Shown here: one piece after another, positions 22,585 to 34,517 of the stretch
Layout: the number at the start of each line of letters is the position of its first letter
Position numbering within the stretch: position 1 is the first letter of the stretch
Assembly: GCA_030068075.1 (NCBI GenBank)
Contig: CM057844.1
Span: 1,860,001-1,924,000 of the forward strand
Source of the DNA: Paguma larvata
Taxonomy: Eukaryota; Chordata; Mammalia; Carnivora; Viverridae
Length of the DNA: 64,000 bases
Direction of reading: 5' to 3'
Position numbers and translations under genes: made by a program
The notes under the pieces: generated by a model
What the model was told of the DNA's origin: nothing
The model's database searches: none
Seen by the model: the letters and a program-made list of their open reading frames with translations, nothing else

Positions 22585-23214
22585 TTGTAGTAGAGGTTAA
22601 AGTCTGGGATTGTGATGCCTCCCACCTTGGTTTTATTCTTCAGTATTTGGCTATTCGGGGTCTTTTGTGGTTCCATACAAATTTTAGGATTGTTTGCTCT
22701 AGTTTTGAGAAGAATGCTGTTGCAATTTTGATTGGGATTGCATTCAATGTGTAGATTGCTTTGGGTAGTATTGCCATTTGAACGATATTTATTCGAATGG
22801 GATGTTTTTCCATTTCCTTGTGTCTTCCTCAATTTCTTTCATACGTTTTTTATAAATTTCAGTGTCGAGATCTTTTACATTTTTGGTTAGGTTTATTCCT
22901 AGGTATTTTATGGTTTTTGGTGCAATTGTGAATGGGGTTAGCTTCTTTATTTCTCTTTGTATTGCTTCATTGTTGGTGTATAGAAATGCCACCGATTTCT
23001 GTACATTGATTTTGTACCCTGCAACTTTGCCGAATTCATGGATCAGTTCTAGTAGGCTTTTGGTGGATTCTGTTGGGTTTTCCATGTACAGTATCATGTC
23101 ATCTGTAAAAAGTGAAAGTTTGATTTCCTCCCTGCCAATCTTGATGCCTTTTATTTTGTTTTGTTGTCTGATTGCTGATGCTAAGACTTCCAACACTATG
23201 TTAAATAGCAGTGG
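22585..23214 (-). mobile_element. Inverted 5' half of a twin-primed LINE-1
   Basis: Reverse-oriented ORF2 RT segment, equivalent to about 7668-8315 of the full-length copy, including the reversed FADD region. It joins head-on at 23214/23215 with the plus-oriented half, sharing the local sequence 'aacctctactacaaagcgg'. Left TSD 'gaaagacaaaaact' is at 22571-22584. Confidence 0.88.
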
Positions 23215-24168
23215 CTTAACCTCTACTACAAAGCGGTAGTCATCAAGACTGTATGGTATTGGCACAAAAACAGGCACATAGACCAATGGAATAGAATAGA
23301 AAACTCAGAAATGGACTCGCAAGTATATGGCCAACTAATCTTTGACAAAGCAGGAAAGAGTATCCAATGGAAAAAAGACAGCCTCTTTAACAAATGTTGC
23401 TGGGAAAACTGGACAGCAACATGCAGAAGAATGAAACTAAGGCATTCACAAAAATAATCTCAAAATGGGTGAAGGACCTGAATGTGAGACAGGAAATCAT
23501 CAAAACCCTAGAGGAGAAAGCAGGAAAAAACCTTTTTGACCTCAGTCGCAGCAATTTCTTACTCAACACATCTCCAAAGGCAGGGGAATTAAAAGCAAAA
23601 ATGAACTGTTGGGACCTCATCAAGGTAAAAAGCTTCTGCACTGCAAAGGAAACAATCAACAAAACTAATAGGCAACCGATGGAACAGGAATAGATAGTTG
23701 CAAATGAAATATTGTATAAAGGGTTAGTATCCAAAACCTATAAAGAACTCACCAAACTCAACTGATGAATGGATAAAGAAGTGGTATATATATACAATGG
23801 AATACTATGTAGCAATGAGAAAGAATGAAATCTGGCCATGTGTGGCAACATGGATAGAACTGGAGGATATTATGCTGAGGGAAATAAGTCAGGCAGAGAA
23901 GGACAGATTCCATATGTTTCCACGCATAGGTGGGCTTTGTGAGACTTAATGGAGAACCTGGGGGAGGGGAAGAGGGGAAGGAAAGAAGCCACAGAGAGGG
24001 AGGAAGACAAAACATAAGAGACTCTTGAAGACTAAGAACAAACTTAGGAGAGAGGTGGGTGTAGAAGGGGGGAGAGTGGGTTACGGACACAGAGGAGGGC
24101 ACTTGTTGGGATGAGCACTGGGTGTTGTATGGAAACCAATTTGACAATAAATTAATTTTTTAAAAAAA
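23215..24168 (+). mobile_element. 3' half of the twin-primed LINE-1 with internal deletion
   Basis: ORF2 C-terminal segment, 3'UTR with G-rich tract and A-rich end. Near 23762 it jumps by about 465 bases relative to the full-length copy (from the 'aaagaactcaccaaactc' region to 'gatgaatggataaag'). Right TSD 'gaaagacaaatact' is at 24169-24182, one mismatch from the left one. More diverged than the 3-kb, 34-kb and 56-kb copies. Confidence 0.88.
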
Positions 24169-24608
24169 GAAAGACAAATACTGTATGATTTCACTTATGT
24201 GTGGAATCTTTAAAAATACTAAAATACCAAATAATAAAGTAGATCAGAGTTGTGGTTACCAAAGAGAGATGGTAGAGGGAGAAGGAACTGGAAAGAGATA
24301 CAGATTTCCAGTTGTAGACACATAAGTCCTAGGAAAGTAATGCACAACATGATAATCTGTATGGCATATAGAAAGTTTGTTGAGAGTAGATCCTAGCCGT
24401 TCTCATCACAAGAGATTTTTTCTTTCTTTTTTTCACTTTCTTCTTTCCCTTCTTTTTATTGTATCCATATGAGATGATGGGTGTTGCCTGAACCTATTGT
24501 GGTAATTATTTCACAACATATGTAAATGAAACCATTATGCTGTAAACCTTAAACATATACAGCGATGTATGTCAATTATTCATCAATAAAATGAGAAAAA
24601 AGAATAAT

Positions 24609-25053
24609 AGGTCCACAAGGATGTTCATATCCTATCTCAGAACATGTGAATATGTTACCTGATGTGGCAGAAGGGACTTTGCAGATATGATCAAGTTAAG
24701 GATCTGGAGATGAGGAAATTATCCTATATTATCTAGGTGTGCCCTAAGTATAACCACAAGGATTTTTACAACAGGGAGGCAGCAAAATCAAAGGTGGAAG
24801 AAGGCGATATGAGACAGGGTCCAGAGTTTGAAGTGATGGAGCACACCCATAGGAGCCGAGGAAGATAGGTGGCCTCTAGAAGTGGGAAAGGCAAGGAAAT
24901 GATTCTCCCCTGAAGCCTCTAGAAGGAGCAAAATCATGTCCACACCTTGATGTTAGACTTCCAACCTCAAGAACTGAAACTGAATACATCTGTGTTGTTT
25001 TAGCCAATGCATTTATGGTAATTTATTTCTGCAACAATGCGAGACTAACACAG
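24609..25053 (+). mobile_element. MaLR-type solitary LTR (ERVL-MaLR)
   Basis: 'gaatatgttacctgatgtgg', 'gggactttgcagatatgatc', 'aagttaaggatctggagatg', 'cctctagaaggagcaaaatc', 'cacaccttgatgttagactt', 'tgttgttttagccaatgc' and terminal 'agactaacaca' follow the MaLR LTR order. It is non-coding and solitary, and sits between the older L1 and the resumed ancient L1. The extreme 5' end is not clear. Confidence 0.7.
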
Positions 25054-25568
25054 ATATTGATGGCAATTGGCAGAAGGTGTACATGAGCTGTGAATGAGAT
25101 TATTGTGTCAATGTTAAATTTTCTGATTTTTATAGCTATACTGTATTTATGTACGAGATCCCCTTGTCTTTAGAAGGTACACTCAGAGGTCATCAGGGGT
25201 AAATGGACACAACATCTTTAAGTCACTTTTCAATGTCTTGGGGTGTGTGTATACACATACACATTCATGCAATAGATATATAATAGATCTAACACATATA
25301 TAGATATATAATAAACATACATTTAAATCTCTATGAGATATAATTACAGGAATACATATACATACATATAAATGCACAAATATGTAATACATATTTACTT
25401 CTCATACATAAAATATATAAATCTGTATATTCATATTTATTTAGTGAATTATAAAGCAAATGGAGCAAAATATAAACATTGGTGCACTGGGAAAAGTATA
25501 TAACAAAAGTTCCTTTTATTATTCTTGCCATTTTTTCTGGAAGTTTGAGTTATACCAAAATAATTACA
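25054..25568 (+). mobile_element. Ancient L1M-type 3' region, right piece of the split element
   Basis: Continues the piece at 19410-19550: 'tgtcaatgttaaattttctg', 'aggggtaaatggacac', an AT/TG-rich low-complexity middle (25240-25440), then 'aaagcaaatggagcaaaat' and 'ctggaagtttgagttatacc'. The order agrees with an ancient L1 3'UTR. Confidence 0.55.
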
Positions 25569-28043
25569 CAGAAACAAGTATATCAGATTTTCACACACAA
25601 AAGTGACCTTGTGAGACTAGGACTCTGGGAAACTTAAGACCTTGGGAAACTAGGAAAATGTAATATAGGATCTACCAGTACCCTTGAAGGCCATTCTGAG
25701 CCCAGCTTAAGATCTCCAGTCCTTCCTACTGTATCCAGAAGTGCAAAATAAGAACTCATTCAAACCTATTTGTCCATAGGTTTTCATTGGTCAGAAGGGA
25801 GAAGATCGCCATTTTTGGGTGGGATTGTTTTGTGGATATTCTTCAGTATTTATCCCTATGGTCTCTCAGGCCTCAATTCACACAAATTGGCACCTTCTTC
25901 AATAACTGCAGCCCAAGTGAACCTACCAAATCCATTTGGCAGAGGGTAGGGTGAGGCTGTCCTGGGTTGGGAGAAAGGTAGCATGGCCCCTTCCTGGCCC
26001 CAGTGGTCACTCTGTATCTACATGTATTATCTATAGAGAGTTTCCCCTGGCTAAGGGGATGGGTTTCTGCTATAAAACATGGATTTTGAAAATACTGATT
26101 GTGAAAAGCCAGAGTGTGCAAGCTGAAGAGAGAACCATCAGAGATGCCATTAGTGTGGAGCACTTGTGGGCTCTGACAGAAGGAGAGGCAAGGGGGCCAA
26201 CGACAGAGGTGGGCAGTTTGGGAACTTGGTACTGGCTACAAATACCTGCAAAGGAAGGCAATTCGTCAGGTGGTACTAGAGAAGAGCAGAAAGTAGGTGT
26301 GTGAAACCACCTGGGCAGAAAAGGATCTCTACCCAATTCCTCAGCCCTGAGATAATTGCTAAGTTTTACTTGTGAGTTTTTTCCTCTTCAGAATCTTGAA
26401 CTTCTTGAGGGAAGTGTCATAATCTTATACTTTCTTTGTACATCTCATACTTTCTTTGTAAATCTTATGCTTTCTTTGTACATCATCTTATACTTCTTTG
26501 TACATCTCACAGCACCCCATATGATAAAATACCAGCAAATACTTTTGCATAAAATTATAAATCTGGAAGATCATAAGGCAAAGAAATATGCAGTTTCTTA
26601 AAATCCATATCAAGAAAAATAATCAATATTGCACAGTGAGAACATAATATAATATCTTAAGTTAGTATAATGCTTAGAATAACAAGCAAAACTATGCCTC
26701 TCAGAACTTTGCCATAGATGTGACTTTGTTCCTGATTATAATTTTTAGTTTTAACTTCAGAATTTATGGATTTCAATCAAGTTAGAGAAACACTGTGTTA
26801 GTTTCCAGACATAATCATTGCCTTTACATTTTCAAATCTTAGCTTTTTACATGTATAATATATTTCTTTCGTATCCCTATAGCTTCCATATCCTTTTCAC
26901 TGAATAACATATTTCACAATTATGGACAATTATTCTAAATTGTTGTTACCCATAGCAAAGATAAAACAAGAGGAAAAGGAAATAAAAGCTTGTTGGAAAT
27001 TAAATAAATATTAAAAAAAAGAAATATTTGCTCTCAAGCTATACGGTTTTCTGTTTTGTTTGTATATTCTCAGACATCTCCTCCTAGACACCTCAGAACA
27101 TTCAAAAATTCTCAGTAGAAGACAAGTTTGTAAAGGGATTCCTTGGGTCCTGCTTTTTAAAAAAATTCTTACATCATAAAGGCCTGATCCCCTTGTGTCC
27201 ACAGTGTGGATTCCAAGTCATCACAACATCCTGACCATAAACACACTTCCCAGAGCCTGACCTTCCATTGTGCTATTATTATTTACATGATCTCCCTCTC
27301 ATCTCAATCCACATAGAGCTATCTGAAACTCAGGTTTCACCCTAAATCCTTCTCACAACTCCTCCATCTATGCCTGGCTGGTCTTCCTCTGTTTGCAGCA
27401 CAGAAACTTTATTCTACCAAATGGCATCTCCTGCATTCTGCTCCAGTTATTCATAAACCTAGAATTTGTCTCTCATTTTATCTGACAGTAATGGTCAGGT
27501 CTGTCTTCCCAGAGGCCATGGCACCTCTGACATCCCATTCCTGCATGTCAGATGAGTATAGAGAACACGGCTGTCTTGTGAAGGTGACTGGGCCATCAAG
27601 GTGGGCTGCACTAAGCCCCATGTTTATGCACAGTACCTGGAAGCTTTCTCCTCCTTTCTCCTCCAGGAGCCCAGATTGTAGTGAGTATGCTGAGCAAGCC
27701 AAGTCTTGACTGGTGAGTCCACTTAACAACTAGCCTTCTTTACAAGGTTAGTCATGGGGGGTTAAGAAAACTCTTAAAGTGGTCATCTGTAGTCAGAAGA
27801 AATTGACCCTTGATTGACGTGTATACATGCCTTTGGACCCTGCCATTAAAAGAGACAACTTCCTTATTTAAGATATAAAATTAATATTTGTCATGGCAAA
27901 TGAAACAAAATCAATGTTGTATACAGAAAAAGAATTGTCTTGCCTCCGGTAGTCCATATCCTGCCAACACAGTCCATTCCCAGTGCCTTACTAAGTCAAG
28001 TACACGAGGTTTGTGTATGTACGATGCAAGCACTGTATGCCTT
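25569..28043. other. Unassigned non-coding sequence
   Basis: No gene recognised. A 122-codon plus-strand frame (25936-26304) and a 96-codon minus-strand frame overlap each other with no family resemblance and no splice context. The end of a hAT-like element ('gagaaacactg' near 26795) is possible but too weak. A short minisatellite inside is listed separately. Confidence 0.45.
26421..26508. repeat. 20-bp minisatellite, about four units
   Basis: Unit 'aatcttatactttctttgta', with variants catctcatac and aatcttatgc in the first half and one shortened last unit. Isolated, not obviously part of an interspersed repeat. Confidence 0.85.
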
Positions 28044-29742
28044 CTTTTTTTTATTGTGGCAAAATATTCATAATATAAAATTTACCATTTTAATCATTTT
28101 TAAGTACATATATTAGTAGAAATTAAGGACATTTACATACTCAGGCAATTATCACCACTATCAATTTCAGAACATTTCTTCTTCCCAAACTGAAACTCTT
28201 GTTCCAATAAAACAAAACACCTCTATTCCTCCCTCCCCGCAGCCCCTGGGAACAACCATTCTACTTTCTGTCTCTGAATTTGACTTCTCTAGATCCTTCA
28301 TAAAAGTCAAATCAGAAATAATTACCCTTTAGTGACTGATTTCATTAGCACAATGTCCTCAGGGTTCATCCCTTTGTAGCATGTATCAGAATTTTCTTCC
28401 TTCTTAAAGAATGCATAATATTCTATCGATTCTATTGTATGTATACACCACCCCTGTGTTTCCATTAGTTCTTGATGGACATTTGGGTTGTTTCAGTCTT
28501 TTGGCTACTGTGAATTTTTTGGCTACTATGAACACGGGTGTACAAATATCCGTTCAAATACATGTTTTCACTTTTTTTGAGAGTATACCCAGACTGGGTC
28601 ATGTGGTAATTCTATGTTTAATGTTTTGAAGAACTACCATACTGTTTTTCATAGCAGCTGCTTCATTTTACATTCCCACAAGCAGTGCACAAAGGCTCCA
28701 CTTTTTTCCACATTCCTTGCAAGACTTATTAATTACTGATTCTTTTTTCAATTATACCCATCCTCATGGGAATAGAGTAGTATTTCATTGTGTTTATAAC
28801 TTTCATTTCCCTACTGACCAGCAATGTTGAACATCTTTCCATATGCTTATTGATGATTGGTATATCTTCTTTGGAGAGATGTCTATTCAAGTGTTTGAGT
28901 CATTTTTCATTGGGTTGTCTGTTGTTGCTGTTTTAGGGCTGTAGTTTTCTGGACATAAATACCTTATTAGATATGTGATTTGAAAATATTGTCTCCCACT
29001 CTGTAGATTGCCTTTCTACTCTCTCGATTGTATCCTTTGATGCGTAAAAGTTTTTAAATTTGATGAAGTCCAATTTACCTATATTTTCTTTTGTTGCCTG
29101 TGGTTCTGATGCATGTCCAAGAAATCCCTAGCAAGTCTAATATCATGAAACGTAACCCCTGTATTTTCTTCTAAGAGTTTTATTTATTTTTTTAACATTT
29201 ATTTATTTTTGGGAGAGAGAGAGAGAGACAAAGTGTAAGCAGGGGAGAGGCAGAGAGAGGGAGACACAGAATCCAAAGCAGGGTCTAGGCTCCTCGCTAT
29301 CAGCACAGAGCCCAATGCGGGGGTCGAACTCATGAACTGTGAGATCATGACCTGAGCCAAAGTCGGACAGTTAATCAACTGAGCCACCCAGGCGCCCCTC
29401 TTCTAAGAGTTTTATACTTTTGTCTCGTACATGTAGGTCTTCAGTTAATTTTTGTATAAGGCCCAATTTTAGTATTTTTTCACATGGATATCTAATTTTT
29501 TCTGCACCATTTGTTGAAAAGACTGTCCTTTCCCTATTGAATGGTCTTTGCATTCTGTTGAAAATTATTTGACCATGTATGTGAGGGTTTATTTCTCTGT
29601 TCTGTTCCATTGGTTTATGTGTCTGTCTTTATTTCAGTCCACAATATTTTGATTATTGCAATTTTGTGGTTAGTTTTGCTATCAGTAAGTGTGAGACTTC
29701 CAACTTTATTCTTTCCCAAGATGATTTTGGCTATTTGGGGTG
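28044..29742 (-). mobile_element. Old LINE-1 3' part, reverse strand
   Basis: Starts with poly(T) and 'ttattgtggcaaaatattc', then 'cccaaactgaaactcttgtt', 'gcccctgggaacaaccattc' and 'tctctgaatttgacttctct' (L1 3'UTR in reverse), then decayed ORF2 C-terminal sequence such as 'ccattggtttatgtgtctg' up to about 29742. Split by the SINE at 29184. No intact frame. Confidence 0.8.
29184..29398 (-). mobile_element. Young tRNA-Lys-derived SINE (SINEC type)
   Basis: Nearly intact reverse SINE with head 'gagccacccaggcgcccc'. Perfect 17-bp TSD 'tcttctaagagttttat' at 29167-29183 and 29399-29415. Perfect TSD and a well-preserved body indicate a recent insertion. Confidence 0.95.
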
Positions 29743-32700
29743 CCCATTTGTTTTTAACCAAATATATCATACTTTATCATGTAATCGCTTTGTCTCACTT
29801 GACAATGTTCCATGGATATCTCATTAGTGAGTGGCTGCAGAAGTCACTATTTCTACATACACAAAACGTTATTGAAATTGTTCACGTCATACATTCTAGG
29901 TTTTTTTATGTGAAACATTTTATGTCTGTTTTTTTTATTTTTAATATGTTTACCTTCTTTTTCTTCTCCTTTACTTTTAACTCCCCATGGCTTTAACATG
30001 GCTCTTGTTAAAATTACCCAGGTCCATGTGATCATCACATACACAGGCACACACAAAGTTACACAAACAATGTGGCTTTGTCTTCCCTCATAAATACTTA
30101 TCCATGCAGAAGGCCTTGGCCCTCAGTTGCCACCTGATGCATGGTGATTTGAATTTTGCATCCTTCTCTCAATAATATTTCATGAAGACTCTTCTATATG
30201 GATGAAACTGTTCTATACTTTTTGTTTCATTTTAAGGACTCTGTAATTTTGCAGTGTCATAAACCATCATTTTTCTATTATTCCCCCAATATTGGAAGTA
30301 TTTCTTTATTTCAAAGACTTACCATTAAAAACCAGACCACAATAACACAACCCTAAACATGAAATATCTCTTTCACCTGGCAGTATCATTTGTATGATAT
30401 GGACTCCCAGGAACACAATTTCTGGGCCATTGAATTTTTATAAGTTAAAAGGCAACACAAAACAACTTAACAATATGTTTCCACCAGCCATATATGAGGT
30501 TTCTTCCCCCCTGTCCTCCCAGCAATAGATTTCATCATAAATTGAACATCAAATTAATTAATAGAAACTTTGTTCTAAAGCTCTAGAAAAGAAATAAATC
30601 CCATGGAATTTTTTGCCAAGATGATTTTCCCTCACTAACAGACAAGGATGATACTTTAATACTTCTTCTGTTAGCTCATAAGATCCTACAGAAGATGATG
30701 CATCCCTCTGTACTTTTCCAGGAACAAATGGACAAAGTTTGTAGACATGTAATTTGGTTTTATTGTCCAGTAACATCCCTGGGGAAATTACTTATCATAG
30801 TGCAGTAATGGCTCCAAACAGAGGTCAGTTTGAGAGCTTTAAAAATATCAGGAGTTCCTGTATGTGATCCAATCAAAGGGAACCCTTTGGAGGCCAGAAG
30901 GACTGTACTGAGGGACACACATCAGCTATATTATCACCAGCAAATATTATCTCTCAGGTACAAGACCAATTCTTTTATTTTATAACTCTTATTCATTAGT
31001 AAATAATGATTGAACTCTCATGGGCAGGGGAGCATTCGGAGACTTGACAACACAAAGAAGGGATGCTTAATCAACCACGGCATTCCTCCCCAGTGATGCC
31101 AGGCAGCTTGAATGTTCTTCTACCTGACCTTTTGAGTTTCCTTTCCTACTTCCCTCCTCACCATACTCAGGTCCTGACTCCTGAGTTAGTCACCTCTTTG
31201 CCCCAAAGTCCTCAAAGCATCATTGCAGGCTGACTCTGTCCATGCTCTCCAGTGCGAAACCACCAGGACCACAATGGAGTCACGGTTAAGTTTATTTCCT
31301 GCTGCAGCTGAGGAGACTATAGGCCAGGGAAGACTTTGCGCATATCAGTAAGAGGGTGCTGGGAGAAGCTTGTGATGGGGTCTGGAATGGTGAGCTGAAG
31401 ACAGGCCAGGAAGCTGGAGTTTGGATTGGATGCTGTCAGATAGGGGGACAACTGTGATAGGGTCTTTGAGACAAACTTTATCTTTTATAACCTGGATAGA
31501 TTTGGAGACATCAAAATATTATCCACTGTGCATGGTTCTAGTGGGAGAGGTCAGCGAAAACGATGTTCATATTCAAATAGTTGCCCAGAAAGTTTTCTTT
31601 GCATGTTTCCATCATACTCAGGATAATGACTACAACCTATTGAGTCCATGCTCCTCTTCCCTCACAGTGAAGTTCATTAAAAACAAAAAGAGTAAGTTAC
31701 ACAAAATTCCAGGTAGCAATATACTGCTGCTCCACAATTATTGTACTTGTTAATCATCCTGGGGAGAAAGTTACCAAGAATAATAAGTGATTATGGGCTG
31801 ATTTTTACCTCCTCTCTGGCCACTGTGGAAAAGGCACCATAATGCCTTGGTTGCTCTGGAATTCTCTCCAAGCTTTTCAGATAAAACTAAAAATGATCTA
31901 AAATAGATGGGTTTTGTCTCTTACTGCATATGCATATATATTAAATATCTAATGTCCTTATCAAGTGATGTAGCTGAATGTTTTCCTACTATGGAAAACG
32001 GATAAGTGAGTATCCTTTCTTAAGTTCTTGAAAAGGTTTATTTGTCAAAGTGATATTAATCAGCTATTCATTCTTCTATCTAATGTTGTCAAAGAGAAAG
32101 ACCTCCATTCAATTGTACTAAAACTAAAATCAAAGATTTTTCAGAATGACCCTCATATTTTAATTTATAATCAATAATAACACAGAAAGGCAATTCCTTT
32201 AATTACTCTGGAATATCTTTTACAACTAACTCATCTTGGAATTTCACCAGAAAGCTACATGGTTCAAAACAAGATCTCTTGGAGTATTTAAAAATATTGA
32301 TAATTTTTTTTGGCCAACAGAAGGGACTGGAACAGCTGATTTTCAATATTTCCTAGTTATAACTATTTCAGGCATGGTCTACGTTTTGAATTAAATTCTC
32401 ATTTGTTCATATAATGAGATTCCTGATGGAGAAAAATATATATAACCTTGTGGAAGGAATTTGAATCTGCCTGTGCAGAGATTAGAAAACTGTGAGTCAG
32501 AAGAGTTTTACTCAGGTTCTTCAATTTCCACAAAAAGGACACAGACCCAGTAGTGACATGTTTCATCTTGAAATTCACAGTGCTTTTCCTGCAGTCCAGA
32601 GCCCTGCCTTCTGTCCCAGCAGGTGAGATCAGGACCCCACAGGTGATGTTGTGCAGGTGTGCTATACAAGGGTACTGGTGAAATGAAATGGAGGGGAATA

Positions 32701-34126
32701 TCTTTGGGGAAAAAAAAAGATCTCTAGATCAGCCTCACATTACAGACTGCCCTGTGCATCTCATAAGCTTCAAGTGCCTACATACATGCAAGCAGCAGGC
32801 CTCTGAGAATGTGCTCAGATGGCCGAGTTCAGACATTGGCAAGAGGGTAATGGGGGTGGCCAGCATGTGAATGATGGTGGTGGTGTTGCCCAGTGCATCC
32901 TTTCTCCATGGCTGTCACACCACCATGGGAGTGAAATGTGGATGCTCCCTACGGCAGCACAAGAAGGGAAAGGAGACCCTGTCACACTGGATTTATACTA
33001 AAGTTGCATTCTGAAGGTGAGAAAATCTTTGTATCTGTCAGCTCACTTATTGTTGAGGTCCATTTTTCTTCTGTAGAGTTATGCATTCCTTGACAGAGCA
33101 GGACTCAGTGCAGATTCCATAAGTCTCCAACGTCTTGCTACTTCTCAAACCTCTGGGACCCTCATCCAAGACTTACAGGTAGAGCATAGGCTACAGACCA
33201 CCTGAGCTCTGGGCTTTATTACATATCATACAGTCTTGTGGGATGCTAAGGAGAAGATAGAAATCCAATATGTGGAAAATTCCTTTCTTTTCCACCCACA
33301 GAAGCTGTTGTTGGAAACAGCTAATTGGTAGCTCCTCTATTCTAATAAGTGAATCATGCCCAACCACTGAATGAATCATGGCCCTGCCCAGCAGCAACTT
33401 CCCCAGAGAACCCTTCTTTTTTTCTGCTTCCATCAGAAGCAGGATCAGATAAGGAGTTTTGCCCTAGAGACACTCTACTATCCATGGCTAAGGCCCTGGT
33501 GGCCCAGACCCAAGCAAGGAGCTCCAGGTCAGAGTGAGGGGAGGAGTGGCAGGAAACGGGCTCTGTTGCTAGCCCTTCCTTGTTTAGGCATGCTCTGAGG
33601 TGAACTGATTGCTCTTGGTCTTTTCTAGAACAAGAGTTTCTAGAATATCCTTTTTTTTTTTTTAATTAAAACCAGCTCCTGGAAGGAAGCTCAAAATAGA
33701 AAGGTGAAACCACTGCCTGGAACACATTTGTTCAGTCCCTATCACACATCCTGTTGCCTTCAGTGCCACATGGCTAGTGTCCCACAATACCTCCTCCATC
33801 ACCATGGCAACAGGCCCAAGGGTATGTAGGCCAGGCTTTTGTCCTGAGAAATAAGAATGAGTTGCCTACCTGATCCTGCACCTTCATCCTGTCCAGATGT
33901 GGAGATGTGAGGCACACAGGAGAAGTGGCTTCACTTGAATAACACCCTGGGCATTGCACAATGCACAGAGACTCTGTGCTTCAGAACCTGTGTCAATACT
34001 CAACAACCTTCTATTTGTTTTGTAATTTAAAATAGTATTAAAGAAGGAAGGAACATCAAGGTATTCTCAAAAGAGGAAGTTTGAGTTTATAGAGCTTTGA
34101 AGAAACATGAATTTACTGAGCTGATC
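29743..34126. other. Unassigned non-coding sequence
   Basis: I see no recognisable gene, RNA or repeat with confidence in this 4.4 kb. The largest open frames (110 codons at 31421, 128 codons at 29610, the latter beginning inside L1 debris) have no domain-like features. A poly(T) run lies at about 33650-33663. Confidence 0.45.
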
Positions 34127-34160
34127 AGGCCTTAAAATTTTCTTTCTTTTTTTTTTCTTT

Positions 34161-34350
34161 GTCAGCACTTTATTTAAGAAAGTCTTGTTAAATGCCAACA
34201 AGGTTGGAAATGAAATTACCTCTTAAACAAAGTTGCCTTTATATCATTTAATAACTGGTTATATTTTTATTAACTCAGTGAAGAAAATATAGGCCATCTG
34301 TATTTATAACACTAACTTGATGAGTTTGCAAGGAAAAAGGAAGTCTTGCC
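34161..34350 (-). other. Putative 3'-transduced segment carried by LINE-1
   Basis: Lies between the internal A-rich tail of the L1 and the terminal A-tail, inside the TSDs. It has no L1 or SINE resemblance and ends with a poly(A) signal, as expected when transcription reads through a weak L1 signal into flanking DNA of the source locus. Confidence 0.75.
34169..34174 (-). terminator. Poly(A) signal AATAAA used by the read-through transcript
   Basis: AATAAA on the minus strand followed within about 8-20 bases by the terminal A-rich tail (34143-34160). The spacing is short but acceptable given the ambiguity of the cleavage point. Confidence 0.65.
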
Positions 34351-34517
34351 TTTTATTTTTATTTCATTTTTTTATTTTATAATAGTTTATTTTCAAATTG
34401 GTTTACATATAACACCCAGTGTTCATCCCAACACGTGCCCTCTTTAATGCCCGTCACCCCCCTCCCCCCTCCCTCATCCCCCTCACCCTCAGTTTTTTCT
34501 TAGTCTTTGAGAGTCTC

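Larger units (their letters stand above)
19551..24598 (+). mobile_element. Older 5'-truncated LINE-1, split by a younger L1
   Basis: Stop-riddled ORF2 is readable in pieces from the endonuclease/RT linker (about 19620) through RT ('atagatatagaaaaggcatt', 'ggaacaagacaagggcacc', 'ctatttgcagatggt') to the C-terminal region (about 22100). The 3'UTR starts near 22500 and, after the younger insertion at 22585-24168, continues to 'caataaaatgagaaa'. A perfect 10-bp TSD 'aaagaataat' lies at 19541-19550 and 24599-24608. About 3.4 kb of its own sequence remains. Confidence 0.85.

Noticed and set aside
25936..26304. 122-codon plus-strand frame
   Set aside because: Another open frame overlaps it on the opposite strand; no domain, Kozak-like start or splice context.
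26640..26830. Possible hAT-type DNA transposon end ('gagaaacactg')
   Set aside because: Only one end is suggestive; no matching inverted terminal repeat or 8-bp duplication found.
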